DNA of 64,000 nucleotides. It comes from Bacteroidota bacterium (GTDB taxonomy: Bacteria > Bacteroidota > Bacteroidia > B-17B0 > Aurantibacillaceae). The notes beneath the pieces were generated by a model. It saw nothing but the letters and a program-made list of their open reading frames with translations. It did no database searches and had not been told where the DNA came from. Of the stretch, positions 1-8,840 are shown in pieces (position 1 is the first letter of the stretch; every line of letters starts with the position of its first letter). A program made the position numbers and the translations under genes. Location: positions 559,206-623,205 of the forward strand of contig JAFDXR010000003.1 of NCBI GenBank assembly GCA_018267825.1, given 5' to 3'.

Positions 1-320
1 CGGATCAGAACAACCCGGCATGACCGGAATGACCAGACATCAGCGAAAATCAGCGAGACCCTTTTCTCACGCAGAAATACGCAGATTTAGGAGGCAAGCA
101 GATTCGCGCGGATCAGAACAACCCGGCATGACCGGAATGACCAGACATCAGCGAAAATCAGCGAGAACCGTTTTCACGCAGAAATGCGCAGATTTAGGAG
201 GCACGCAGATTCGCGCGGATCAGAACAACCCGGCATGACTGGAATGATACGACATCAGCGGAAATCAGCGGATTCATCGGCGAAAATCAGCGAGAACCGT
301 ATTCACGCAGATCAGAACAA
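1..320. repeat. Tandem array of an imperfect ~108-bp intergenic repeat
   Basis: Three copies start near 1, 109 and 216, so the period is 107-108 bp. The first two are nearly identical and the third is diverged. Each unit holds the doublet ATCAGCGAAAATCAGCG, then a CACGCAGAAATACGCAGATT-like stretch and GGATCAGAACAACCCGGCATG. The array runs up to the stop codon of the neighbouring minus-strand gene. Related sequence recurs at 6240-6400, so this is a dispersed family. Short open frames cross it but follow the repeat and look non-coding. The array may continue left of the window. Confidence 0.85.
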
Positions 321-328
321 AAAGAGGA

Positions 329-2803
329 TCAGAAAGAAAGCTGGAAGCCTACTTTTACGCCGAAATTATCAGAAGCTTTCGGGCGCTGATAGGTCATCCG
401 CCAGAGGGCATCGATTCTGAATACCTTGAAAATATTCTCAATACCGGCACTGGCTTCCATATAAGGCCCGTTATCCAAAGCCCTCAGAGTGCTCGGGAAA
501 ATAAGCGTTTTCCTGTTCTGGTCGCTTACACTGCCCCACAGGGATTTGCAGGTTACCACCTCACGCCATTTGAGTTTCCGGAGCAAAGGAATTTTATTGA
601 ACAATAAGCCTTCAAAGTGATGGTAAACACCCACCGAGGCGTACTGATCACTGGCAAACTCGTAGTATTTCATCATGTTGTACGACATGTAATCGTATAC
701 ATAGGTTTCGTTACCGCCATGCAGTTCCATGAGCGGATATGGCACAGCTCCCCAAATTTTACCGGCTTCGAGCGTGTAGTCGGTATACCCCAGGATAGAA
801 CTGAAGCGCACACGGTCGTCTACATTGATCACAAACTTCTGGTAATCATACTCCCCTTCGAAAGCATTCTGGAGCGATTTGGCATAATTGAGCTGAACCA
901 CCGGCCAGCGCGTACCGAGGCTGATGCGGGTAAAATCGCCACTGACGTATTTTTCCTTATAGGCAAAACGTACATTCAGCCTCACCTCGGTATTCTTGAT
1001 CCGGCCTTTGTCTCCAATGCTTCCGTCGTTTCTGTAATACAGGTATTTGGCGCCTCCCAATGGTGTCATGATCCGGTTGGCAAGGGTTATTTTGGTTGTA
1101 AGTCCATCCAGCCATTCGCGTTCATACCAGGCATAGGTATAATCAACACGGGTCAGGTTACGGAGCGGACTGGTTCTGAAAAACGATGCAAAGAGGTTGT
1201 CCTGCGAAAAGCCGTTCTGGCTCTGCCCCAGGATTTCGTAGTCGCTCCGATAGGTCATACCCACGAGCTGCCGGTGCGGTTTCTTGGTGATAAAGGTTTT
1301 AAAGCCCAGACTGTATTTCCATTTCTCGTCCTGGAAACCATAAGCCACATAACCATTGAGTTCATACCAACGGCTGAATTTACTGCTTGTACGGCCGCCA
1401 AAACGCAGCCTCGGGCCTTCAATTTTATTATAACTCAGGAGGTTGAAGTATGGCCCGATCTCGAAATTATTGACCTCTTTATAGCCCGAAACGAACAATG
1501 TGAAGATATCGACCCAGGTTTTATAAATTGGTAAGGTTTTGATCGTGTCGATCATGTGATAGATCTTCTGTTCCCGCTCGGTGAGCGAATCATGACGATG
1601 CTGTTGCCAGAATTCCTCGCTCTTGGTATTGGCCGAATCCTCAACCACAATCTTATCTCCAAACTCATAGAATTTGACCTCTTTCGGCTGATTGATAACA
1701 AAATCAGTATACGATGTGGTTTTCCGACCGTACACCCCGACCTGTTTCTGATTCATGGCAAAGTCGATCACGAGACGATCTTTAGACAACATCCAGGTAC
1801 TGTCGACCTGATTGAACTCCTGAACCACCGATGCTGCATTAATGAAGTTGATGTTGGCATCTTTGGGAATGCTCATCTCCAGACGCTTTACAGCCCAGGT
1901 GGTATCGGAAATCCACATGTTCCCCGAAAAGCAAAGCTCCTGCGCGCGTTTTGGTTTGAAACGGATCTGGTAACAACGTGTGCTGCCGATAAACAAACTA
2001 TCCTCGAGGTAATACTTATAATAAAAGAAACCATTATCCGAGATAGGACTCACAAAGTCCTTTTCGAAAATGATCAGGTTATTATCGTATACATTGATGT
2101 TCTGATACATATCTCCCATCACCTGGGTGATACTGGTATTCTCGATCCCCGTAATTTTATTGGCCTTTATGACTTCTTTCTTGAGTTTCGGGTCTGTCCG
2201 GTAATAGAAATCCGACAGGGTCTCTGTAATGAAAATGGGTAACGACGGGCGTTCTCCGGAGTTTACGCTATCCACATTATCAAATACAAACTGAATAGGT
2301 TTGAAGATTTTACGCTCCCGCATTTCTTTTGAAATACGATTAAGATCGAATTCGACTTTATTGTATGACTCGTATTGATAAGCCCCCAGGCGTTTCCGGT
2401 TATTTTTCTCCTTATGCGAAATCACATTGCGTATGATTCTCCAGGCGGGGTTCTCACCGGCTTTTACTACAACTTCCATCAGGTTTACACCCTCGAGCAC
2501 GAGGGGCATGTTCACTTCCTGGTTTTGCCCGCGCAGTATAGGTTTTGCAAGGCGCTGATACCCTACGTACACAGCTACCAATGAATCACCCAGTTTATCT
2601 GTTGTAATGGAAAAATTTCCGTCAAAATCAGTGCTCATCCCTGTGGTTGTACCTTTGATCAGCACCGGCACAAAGGGAAGCGGTTCTTTGGTTTCGGAGT
2701 TATATACTTTCCCACGAATGGTATAGGTCTGGGCACCAGCCTGTATCCAAAGCATGCAGCATAAAACGATAAAACCTATGTTCCGGAAAAAAGAGGCGCT
2801 CAC
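329..2803 (-). CDS. DUF5686 / carboxypeptidase-like regulatory domain outer-membrane protein
   Basis: An 824-residue protein of the Bacteroidota DUF5686 family. A signal peptide ends near residue 24 (after AGAQ). Residues about 27-110 form a CarboxypepD_reg-like beta-sandwich of the type seen at the N-terminus of many envelope proteins in this phylum. The rest is DUF5686, rich in alternating aromatic segments and ending in VGFQLSF, consistent with a C-terminal outer-membrane beta-barrel with a terminal aromatic residue. The start is GTG at 2803, since no in-frame ATG lies nearby upstream. Function is not known for the family; an outer-membrane role is inferred. It is divergent from the oxidoreductase gene, and its 3' end abuts the repeat array. 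Confidence 0.85.
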   Translation of the reverse strand: MSASFFRNIGFIVLCCMLWIQAGAQTYTIRGKVYNSETKEPLPFVPVLIKGTTTGMSTDFDGNFSITTDKLGDSLVAVYVGYQRLAKPILRGQNQEVNMPLVLEGVNLMEVVVKAGENPAWRIIRNVISHKEKNNRKRLGAYQYESYNKVEFDLNRISKEMRERKIFKPIQFVFDNVDSVNSGERPSLPIFITETLSDFYYRTDPKLKKEVIKANKITGIENTSITQVMGDMYQNINVYDNNLIIFEKDFVSPISDNGFFYYKYYLEDSLFIGSTRCYQIRFKPKRAQELCFSGNMWISDTTWAVKRLEMSIPKDANINFINAASVVQEFNQVDSTWMLSKDRLVIDFAMNQKQVGVYGRKTTSYTDFVINQPKEVKFYEFGDKIVVEDSANTKSEEFWQQHRHDSLTEREQKIYHMIDTIKTLPIYKTWVDIFTLFVSGYKEVNNFEIGPYFNLLSYNKIEGPRLRFGGRTSSKFSRWYELNGYVAYGFQDEKWKYSLGFKTFITKKPHRQLVGMTYRSDYEILGQSQNGFSQDNLFASFFRTSPLRNLTRVDYTYAWYEREWLDGLTTKITLANRIMTPLGGAKYLYYRNDGSIGDKGRIKNTEVRLNVRFAYKEKYVSGDFTRISLGTRWPVVQLNYAKSLQNAFEGEYDYQKFVINVDDRVRFSSILGYTDYTLEAGKIWGAVPYPLMELHGGNETYVYDYMSYNMMKYYEFASDQYASVGVYHHFEGLLFNKIPLLRKLKWREVVTCKSLWGSVSDQNRKTLIFPSTLRALDNGPYMEASAGIENIFKVFRIDALWRMTYQRPKASDNFGVKVGFQLSF

Positions 2804-2902
2804 AAATATTTTTTATCAATCTCTAAAAATAATAAAAAGAGAAGAAAGTTCCAGTTTTTAAATTAAATGTTAATTTTAGGGTCTACTTTTTCTATAGTAC
2901 GC

Positions 2903-4423
2903 ATGTCTCGTTTTGATGCCGTCATAATCGGAAGTGGCCTTGGAGGGCTTTGTACAGCTTACATCCTGGCGAAAGAAGGCATGCATGTATGCGTCCTCGA
3001 AAAGAACCGCCAGATCGGTGGGTCTCTCCAGATTTTCAGTCGCGATAAAACCGTTTTTGATACCGGTGTGCATTATATCGGCGGACTTGATGAAGGGCAG
3101 AATCTGAATCGCTACTTCAAGTATTTCGGATTGATGGACTCCCTGAAACTGCAACGCCTGGACATGGATCGTTACGATGTTATTTCGTTTGACGGCGATA
3201 AAAATGAGTATCCACACGCCCAGGGTTATGACAATTTTGTGGAGCAACTCGCACGTTACTTCCCAAAAGAACGGGATGGCCTGAAGCTATACATCAGTAA
3301 AATCCGCGAAATCTGTGCAGCCTTCCCGCTATACAACCTCGAGGATACAAAAAAGGATTTTGAAAATGCCTGGTATCTGAATATAGATGCCAAAAGTTTT
3401 ATTGACTCTGTCGTATCGGATCATACCCTGCGACATGTACTGGCCGGAACAAATATGCTGTATGCCGGCATTGAAGGGAAAACACCTTTGTATGTACATG
3501 CGCTCGTTGTAAACTCATACATTGAAAGCTCCTATCGCTGTATTGACGGCAGTTCCCAGATTGCCAGGCACCTCAGCAACGGGATTAAAAAAATGGGCGG
3601 AGAGCTGCGCAATTACAGCGAAGCGTGCCGCTTCCATTTCAAAGGCGATGAAATTGATGAAGTGGAACTGACTAACGGTACCCGCATTGCTGCAAAGATG
3701 TTTATTTCGGGCATGGACCTGACCCGCACAGTGGATATGGTGGAAGGAAACCAGCTCAGACAGGCTTTCGTAAACCGGATTCGCAGCCTCGAAAATTCAA
3801 TCTCTTCATTTATATTAAACGTTGTTCCGAAGCCGCATACGATGGCTCCACTGCTCCACAACCTGTATCATTTCGAAAAAGAAGAAGATGTGTGGAACAG
3901 TCACCATTATGCTCCCGGCGAATGGCCTAAAAGCGTAAGCCTCTTTGGCACCACATCGTCTAAAAGCCCCGATTACATGGAGAATTACACGGTGATGGCC
4001 TACATGAATTATGAGGATTGTGCACGTTGGGCAGATAGTTTCAGCACCATACCAAAACATGTGTCGTTTCGCGGTGATGGCTACGAAGAATTCAAGGCCG
4101 AAAAAGCCGATAAACTGCTGAATCTCCTGGAACGCCGGATGCCCGGACTAAAACAGAATATCCAGTCATACACCTGTGCCACACCCCTCACCTACCGCGA
4201 CTACATTGGTTCACGCGATGGCACCTTATATGGTGTTATCAAAGACTATAAGGAACCTCTGAAAACATTTATTACGCCCCGCACCAAAATCAAAAACCTG
4301 TTCCTGACCGGGCAGAACATTAACCTCCATGGTGTACTGGGGGTAACGGTAAGTGCAGTAGTAACCTGCAGTGAAATTGTAGGGCACCCGTATCTGATCA
4401 ATAAGATCAGGAATCTTACTTAG
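2903..4423 (+). CDS. CrtI/CrtISO-like FAD-dependent oxidoreductase
   Basis: A 506-residue flavoprotein of the phytoene desaturase / carotenoid isomerase / retinol saturase superfamily. The N-terminal dinucleotide-binding motif is GSGLGGLCTAYILAKEG, followed by the acidic end of the second beta strand (VLEKN) and IGGSLQIF. Near the C-terminus NLFLTGQNINLHGVLGV is the FAD-contacting segment. I chose ATG 2903 over ATG 2867 because the Rossmann strand then starts at residue 5, as usual. The substrate cannot be read from sequence. No carotenoid genes adjoin it, although a polyprenyl diphosphate synthase lies nearby on the other strand. Its last 8 bases overlap the convergent lipoprotein gene. Confidence 0.85.
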   Translation: MSRFDAVIIGSGLGGLCTAYILAKEGMHVCVLEKNRQIGGSLQIFSRDKTVFDTGVHYIGGLDEGQNLNRYFKYFGLMDSLKLQRLDMDRYDVISFDGDKNEYPHAQGYDNFVEQLARYFPKERDGLKLYISKIREICAAFPLYNLEDTKKDFENAWYLNIDAKSFIDSVVSDHTLRHVLAGTNMLYAGIEGKTPLYVHALVVNSYIESSYRCIDGSSQIARHLSNGIKKMGGELRNYSEACRFHFKGDEIDEVELTNGTRIAAKMFISGMDLTRTVDMVEGNQLRQAFVNRIRSLENSISSFILNVVPKPHTMAPLLHNLYHFEKEEDVWNSHHYAPGEWPKSVSLFGTTSSKSPDYMENYTVMAYMNYEDCARWADSFSTIPKHVSFRGDGYEEFKAEKADKLLNLLERRMPGLKQNIQSYTCATPLTYRDYIGSRDGTLYGVIKDYKEPLKTFITPRTKIKNLFLTGQNINLHGVLGVTVSAVVTCSEIVGHPYLINKIRNLT

Positions 4424-4919
4424 ATTTTCCCGGATTGGATTTACCCGAAGGAATTTCAATACCGTTCTTATAGTGAATCGTCTGAATAACTTTACCCAGG
4501 GTATCGTAAAACGTCCATAAACTATCGGCCTGGTCGTTTTTATACCAGCCTGTCATCTGAATCTTACCGCTTGGGTAGTAAATATTGGAAGCTCCCTCTT
4601 TAGCGCCTTTGTTATAAAAGCACTCGCTCCACTTTTCGCCATTCAGATAAAAAGCGATCCACTGTCCGTGGCGTTTCCCAAAACGAAAATCTCCCCTGAA
4701 TTTTATCACACCGTTTTTATAACGGTCAATATAATCGCCCGTATAATCACTATCCGGCGGCTGTATCAGGTCGTTGCTTTTGAAATTTACTTTTTCCGGA
4801 CTCTGTGAAGCTTTCAACGAATCGCTTGTTGCAGCTTTCTGGCTGGTAGCATCGCCGTGGCAGGCTGAAAAGGAAATACCCGCAAGGGTTGCCACAAAAA
4901 ACATCAATAATGTACGCAT
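4416..4919 (-). CDS. Lipoprotein with MORN/YwqK-like repeats
   Basis: A 167-residue predicted lipoprotein. The hydrophobic signal ends in a lipobox-like FSAC, so the cysteine near residue 21 would be lipidated. The C-terminal half carries repeats of the form NG.I.F.G.F..G...G.W..FY..G, typical of MORN/YwqK-type proteins (often labelled antitoxin by similarity only). I prefer ATG 4919; a TTG two codons upstream touches the stop of the upstream gene. It follows the polyprenyl synthase gene with a 6-base gap and is probably cotranscribed. No toxin gene adjoins it, so I do not call it an antitoxin. It overlaps the oxidoreductase gene tail to tail by 8 bases. Confidence 0.75.
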   Translation of the reverse strand: MRTLLMFFVATLAGISFSACHGDATSQKAATSDSLKASQSPEKVNFKSNDLIQPPDSDYTGDYIDRYKNGVIKFRGDFRFGKRHGQWIAFYLNGEKWSECFYNKGAKEGASNIYYPSGKIQMTGWYKNDQADSLWTFYDTLGKVIQTIHYKNGIEIPSGKSNPGKSK

Positions 4920-4925
4920 GTGCAA

Positions 4926-5903
4926 TTACTTTTTTCTGTCAATAGAATAGTTTACTAATTGCTCCAGGCTCGAATGGGCCTGCGAGGCGGGGATGTCTTT
5001 AATCAAAGATAATGCTTTTTCTTTATATGTCTGCATAACGCCTTCCGCATATTTGATGCCTCCTTTTTCGTGCACAAAGCTGATTACCTCTGCCACACGT
5101 TTGGGATCGTTGTTGTGATTTTTCACAATATTGATGATCCGGCGTTTCTCTACCCATGAACTCTGATTCAGGGCATAAATAAGCGGCAGTGTCATCTTTT
5201 TTTCTTTGATGTCGATCCCGGTGGGTTTACCGATAGACGTATCATCGCCAAAATCAAACAGATCATCTTTAATCTGGAAGGCAATCCCCGTATAGGTTCC
5301 GAAATCACGGAAACGGTTTATCAACGCTTCATCCTGGCTGATAGATGCCACACCGCAGGCGCAGCAGGCTGCAATGAGGGTAGCTGTTTTTTTACGGATA
5401 ATATCAAAATAAACCTCCTCGGAAATGTCCAGTTTACGGGCTTTCTCGATCTGGAGTAACTCTCCCTCACTCATCTCACGCACGGCATTGCTGACCAGTT
5501 TCAGCAAATGAAAATCGTTATTGTCGAGCGACAGAAGCAAGCCTTTTGAAAGCAGGAAATCGCCGATGAGTACAGCAATTTTATTTTTCCACAGGGCATT
5601 CACGCTGAAAAAACCGCGGCGTTCGTTACTGTCATCCACCACATCGTCGTGCACAAGCGTGGCTGTATGCAGCAATTCGATAAGAGCTGCGGCGCGGTAA
5701 GTACTTTCGTTAATCTCACCTGTACATTGCGCGCTTAAGAACACGAACATGGGGCGCATTTGCTTGCCCTGGCGTCTCACGATATAGCCTGTAATCTTAT
5801 CCAGCAAAGGCACAGAGCTCTTCATGGAATCCTTGAATTTTTTTTCAAATTCATCCATGTGAAATGCAATAGGTGCTTTTATCTGATCTACGATCCCTGA
5901 CAT
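4926..5903 (-). CDS. Polyprenyl (isoprenoid) diphosphate synthase
   Basis: A 325-residue trans-isoprenyl diphosphate synthase. It condenses isopentenyl diphosphate onto an allylic diphosphate, and in this phylum usually makes the long chain for menaquinone. Both aspartate-rich metal motifs are present: DDVVD at residues 86-90 (first motif, followed by RRG) and DDLFD at 213-217 (second motif, in QIKDDLFDFGDD). GKQMRP near residue 46 is the conserved substrate-binding segment. Length fits octaprenyl/heptaprenyl synthases, but chain length cannot be fixed by eye. ATG start at 5903. It leads a short minus-strand unit with the lipoprotein gene downstream. Confidence 0.93.
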   Translation of the reverse strand: MSGIVDQIKAPIAFHMDEFEKKFKDSMKSSVPLLDKITGYIVRRQGKQMRPMFVFLSAQCTGEINESTYRAAALIELLHTATLVHDDVVDDSNERRGFFSVNALWKNKIAVLIGDFLLSKGLLLSLDNNDFHLLKLVSNAVREMSEGELLQIEKARKLDISEEVYFDIIRKKTATLIAACCACGVASISQDEALINRFRDFGTYTGIAFQIKDDLFDFGDDTSIGKPTGIDIKEKKMTLPLIYALNQSSWVEKRRIINIVKNHNNDPKRVAEVISFVHEKGGIKYAEGVMQTYKEKALSLIKDIPASQAHSSLEQLVNYSIDRKK

Positions 5904-6039
5904 ACGGACGTAAATTTAAGGTTTTTCGGTTGGGAAAACGATAGATTTCGTTACTTGTTTCTTGTGCTATCAGGCTCCGGATTTTGCTGACAATTACAGT
6001 TTATTGCTATTAACAACCACCTGACTACTAATATTACTC

Positions 6040-6215
6040 CCAGGGGTGCCTCTATAAGGTAGGCATAACAGCACTTTGTCATTCCGACCGAAGCGCCTCC
6101 ACTATGCGCCTATGCTGAAGCTTCAGCGGCACGCGGAGCGGAGGAATCTCATGTGAGCTATTCCAACAGAAGTGCCTCGATAAGCCAGACATGACAAGGC
6201 ACTGGCTTAAACAGG
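6040..6215. repeat. Dispersed intergenic repeat of the 'CATTCCGACCGAAGCG' type
   Basis: This part of the 583-bp gene-free gap (5904-6486) reads TTTGTCATTCCGACCGAAGCG, then GCACGCGGAGCGGAGGAATC, a motif pair that I recall as common in intergenic repeats of this phylum. The palindrome GCTGAAGCTTCAGC lies inside it. The short frame across it (6079-6342, minus) has no protein-like features. I see no gene in 5904-6040. Confidence 0.5.
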
Positions 6216-6239
6216 GTATGGCATACTGAAGAAAAAAAA

Positions 6240-6400
6240 GTGATTCGGCGAGAACCAATTTCACGCAGAGGTGAGCAGATAAAGGGCACGCAGATTCACG
6301 CAGAAAGATAAAATAGGATCCTGCGAAAATCCGCGGAGCCATCAGCGAAAATCAGCGAGAACCTATTTCACGCAGAAACACGCAGATTAAGAGTCCCGCA
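6240..6400. repeat. Second locus of the 108-bp repeat family
   Basis: Degenerate copies of the family seen at 1-320. ATCAGCGAAAATCAGCGAGA followed by TTTCACGCAGAAACACGCAG is clear at about 6341-6388, with a more diverged copy before it from about 6247 (GGCGAGAACCAATTTCACGC). It occupies the gap between the polyprenyl synthase and rlmN genes. The remaining 6401-6486 holds nothing I recognise. Confidence 0.75.
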
Positions 6401-6486
6401 GATGAGAGCATCACATTATTTGAATCGGGAAACAGTTGACTTCATGAAAAAACACAGCCAAGGAGATAAACTGCGGAATACCCGCA

Positions 6487-7548
6487 TTACTTCAATACCT
6501 GTGTGGTGGCTTTATTCTTGTTTGCCAGCTGACCGCAGGCGGCATCTATATCCTTGCCCCGGCTGCGACGCACATTTACAATGATACCGCGACTCTCCAG
6601 GTAGTTTTTAAATACTTCCAGCCTTTCGGGAGTAGTCTGTTTAAATTCGCCATCACCAATAGGATTGTATTCAATGATGTTGACTTTAGCAGTCGTTTTT
6701 TTACAGAAATCCGCCAGTTCTTTCGCGTCCTGTAGGCCATCATTAAAATCCCTGAAAACAATATACTCAAACGTCACACGCGTGCCCGTTTTATCATAGA
6801 AATAATTCAATGCTTCGGCCAGGTTTTCCAGGGTATTGGTTTCATTGATCGGCATGATAATGTCGCGCTTCTTGTCATTGGCGGCATGCAGCGATAAGGC
6901 CAGGTTAAATTTAACCCCGTCATCGCCCAGCTTTCTGATCATCTTGGCAATACCGGCTGTGCTCACCGTAATACGCTGCGGACTCATGCCCAATCCATCC
7001 GGTGAGGTAATCCGGTCTATAGAGCGGAGTGTTTCCTGGTAATTGAGCAGCGGCTCTCCCATACCCATGTATACAATATTGGTGAGGGCCTGTTGGTATC
7101 TGGTTTCCGCCAGGTTCTTTACAAGGGCTACCTGATCGTATATTTCATCGCCATTAAGGTTCCGCAGACGTTTCAATTTACCGGTAGCGCAGAATTTACA
7201 GGTAAGGCTGCAGCCTACCTGCGACGAAATACAAGCTGTCATGCGGGTTTCCGTCGGAATAAGAACACTCTCCACCACATTGCCATCTGCCAGTTTCATG
7301 GCACATTTAATGGTACGGTCGTTGCTGATCTGCATATCGTCGATGCTTACAGCACGAATCTCAAATGCCTCATTCAGCTTATCGCGCAGGGTTTTCGAGA
7401 GGTTACTCATTTCATCGAAACTCCGGGCACTTTTCTTCCAGAGCCATTCATAAATCTGCTTGGCACGAAATGAAGCTTCTCCCTGGGCTTTCAAAAATTC
7501 TGTAAGCTCCGGCAAGCTATAGGCACGAATATCTTTTTTTGCTGACAA
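6487..7548 (-). CDS. rlmN: 23S rRNA (adenine-C2)-methyltransferase RlmN
   Basis: A 353-residue radical SAM enzyme that methylates C2 of A2503 in 23S rRNA (and A37 of some tRNAs). The [4Fe-4S]-binding motif CSLTCKFC lies at residues 113-120. The catalytic cysteine that carries the methyl group is C338 in ACGQLA. GEPLLN and the Ser/Asn-rich SLHAAND segment match the family. Length is normal. The start is TTG at 7548: no in-frame ATG lies before residue 47, and the conserved N-terminal helix would otherwise be lost. A TACCTTTG promoter core lies only 8 bases upstream, implying a very short leader. Confidence 0.96.
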   Translation of the reverse strand: MSAKKDIRAYSLPELTEFLKAQGEASFRAKQIYEWLWKKSARSFDEMSNLSKTLRDKLNEAFEIRAVSIDDMQISNDRTIKCAMKLADGNVVESVLIPTETRMTACISSQVGCSLTCKFCATGKLKRLRNLNGDEIYDQVALVKNLAETRYQQALTNIVYMGMGEPLLNYQETLRSIDRITSPDGLGMSPQRITVSTAGIAKMIRKLGDDGVKFNLALSLHAANDKKRDIIMPINETNTLENLAEALNYFYDKTGTRVTFEYIVFRDFNDGLQDAKELADFCKKTTAKVNIIEYNPIGDGEFKQTTPERLEVFKNYLESRGIIVNVRRSRGKDIDAACGQLANKNKATTQVLK

Positions 7549-7555
7549 TATGATG

Positions 7556-7563
7556 CAAAGGTA
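7556..7563 (-). promoter_or_regulatory. TAnnTTTG promoter core for rlmN
   Basis: On the minus strand TACCTTTG matches the Bacteroidota -7 consensus TAnnTTTG and stands just before the rlmN TTG start. Transcription would begin about at the start codon, so the mRNA may be almost leaderless. No clear -33 box was found. Confidence 0.5.
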
Positions 7564-7650
7564 CTAAAATAAAGGCAATCCGCCGCCGCATGAGAGAATC
7601 ATTAATCCTTTACAAATACGAAAAAGATGTTCTAACTTCGTTGTCATACT

Positions 7651-8799
7651 ATGAACTATCTCAGCGCAACATCCATTCATAATGGTCATCGGTTTCTCTC
7701 TGATGACACGGTTATTGCCGTCAATGAAAAAGGACAAATTCTGGATCTGCTCACGCAAAAAGAGGTGGATCCCACACAGGTAAAACATTATGAAGGCATA
7801 CTCTGCCCGGGGTTTATAAATGCGCACTGCCACCTGGAGCTGAGCCATTTGCTTCATAAAATTCCGGAACATACCGGTCTCGTTAATTTTGCACTGGGTA
7901 TCATGAAAACCCGCAACGACTTTACTACAGACGACATAAAAGGCTTTGCCCATGAAGCCGATAAAACCATGGCGGAGAACGGGATTGTGGCCGTTGGCGA
8001 CATCTGCAACACCGATCACACCCTTGCCGTGAAACAGCAATCGGCTATTTATTACCATTCCTTTATTGAGCTCATCAGCCTTAATCCCGCACGGGCCGGG
8101 CAGGTTATGGAGGATGGCCGGAAACTGAAAGCTTCTTTTGAAGCACATAAACTCGCCGCTACACTGGTGCCGCATGCGCCTTACAGTGTGTCATACGACC
8201 TGATGCAGCAGATTGCGGGCGAAGGAAAAATGACCAGCATTCACAACCAGGAATGCAAAGCAGAATCTGATTTTTTCATGAATAAAACAGGTGATTTCCT
8301 GAAACTCTACGAAACCATTGGCCTCACACTTGACTTCTTTGAACCTACACATAAATCGAGCCTGCAGAGCTATCTGCCTTTCCTCTCAAAAGCGGAACAT
8401 GTACTGCTGGTACACAATACACTTACGAATCACGACGATATCCGTTTTGCTGAAGAAAGCAAACAGACTTTATACTGGTGCCTCTGCCCGAATGCCAATC
8501 TCTATATCGAAAAAAACCTGCCCGATATACAAAGTCTTTACGAAAGTAAAATACCTATTTGTCTTGGAACCGATAGCCTGGCAAGCAATCACGGTCTTTC
8601 TATTGTATCGGAAATAAATACCATATCGCATCATTACCCCAAAATGCCCCTGGAATCGATCATAGGCTGGGCCACTCATAACGGGGCTCTTGCACTGGGG
8701 ATTGGTGATCGTTTCGGAACCCTCGAAAAAGGTAAAAATCCGGGCATCAATCTCCTCATGAAACACGATGCCGGCTACAGCGTTCAGAAAGTATTTTAA
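7651..8799 (+). CDS. Amidohydrolase family protein (deaminase/chlorohydrolase type)
   Basis: A 382-residue metal-dependent hydrolase of the COG0402 cytosine deaminase / chlorohydrolase group. GFINAHCHLELSH carries the HxH metal pair, a later histidine is in SIHNQE, and the aspartate is in LGTDSLASN, all in the usual order for a mononuclear TIM-barrel amidohydrolase. The substrate is not determined. One candidate is aminodeoxyfutalosine deamination in the futalosine route to menaquinone, which uses this superfamily, but no mqn genes adjoin it here. The start ATG 7651 lies about 100 bases from divergent rlmN. Confidence 0.85.
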   Translation: MNYLSATSIHNGHRFLSDDTVIAVNEKGQILDLLTQKEVDPTQVKHYEGILCPGFINAHCHLELSHLLHKIPEHTGLVNFALGIMKTRNDFTTDDIKGFAHEADKTMAENGIVAVGDICNTDHTLAVKQQSAIYYHSFIELISLNPARAGQVMEDGRKLKASFEAHKLAATLVPHAPYSVSYDLMQQIAGEGKMTSIHNQECKAESDFFMNKTGDFLKLYETIGLTLDFFEPTHKSSLQSYLPFLSKAEHVLLVHNTLTNHDDIRFAEESKQTLYWCLCPNANLYIEKNLPDIQSLYESKIPICLGTDSLASNHGLSIVSEINTISHHYPKMPLESIIGWATHNGALALGIGDRFGTLEKGKNPGINLLMKHDAGYSVQKVF

Positions 8800-8840
8800 G
8801 GCGGTAAATTGCCTGAAATATTGTTATCTTTAGCTTCAAT

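Noticed and set aside
1-320. CRISPR array
   Set aside because: The repeat unit is 108 bp without a repeat-spacer pattern, and no cas genes are present.
20-420. Two short frames starting with MTGMTRHQRKSA-like or MRRFRRHADSRG-like sequence in the first 420 bases
   Set aside because: They only translate the 108-bp repeats and change frame between copies.
617-1534. A 305-codon open frame antisense to the DUF5686 gene
   Set aside because: Its product has no domain or signal, and the opposite strand encodes a clear family protein; it is a shadow frame.
4416-4919. A toxin-antitoxin module
   Set aside because: Only the MORN/YwqK-like protein is present, it has a lipobox, and no toxin gene adjoins it.
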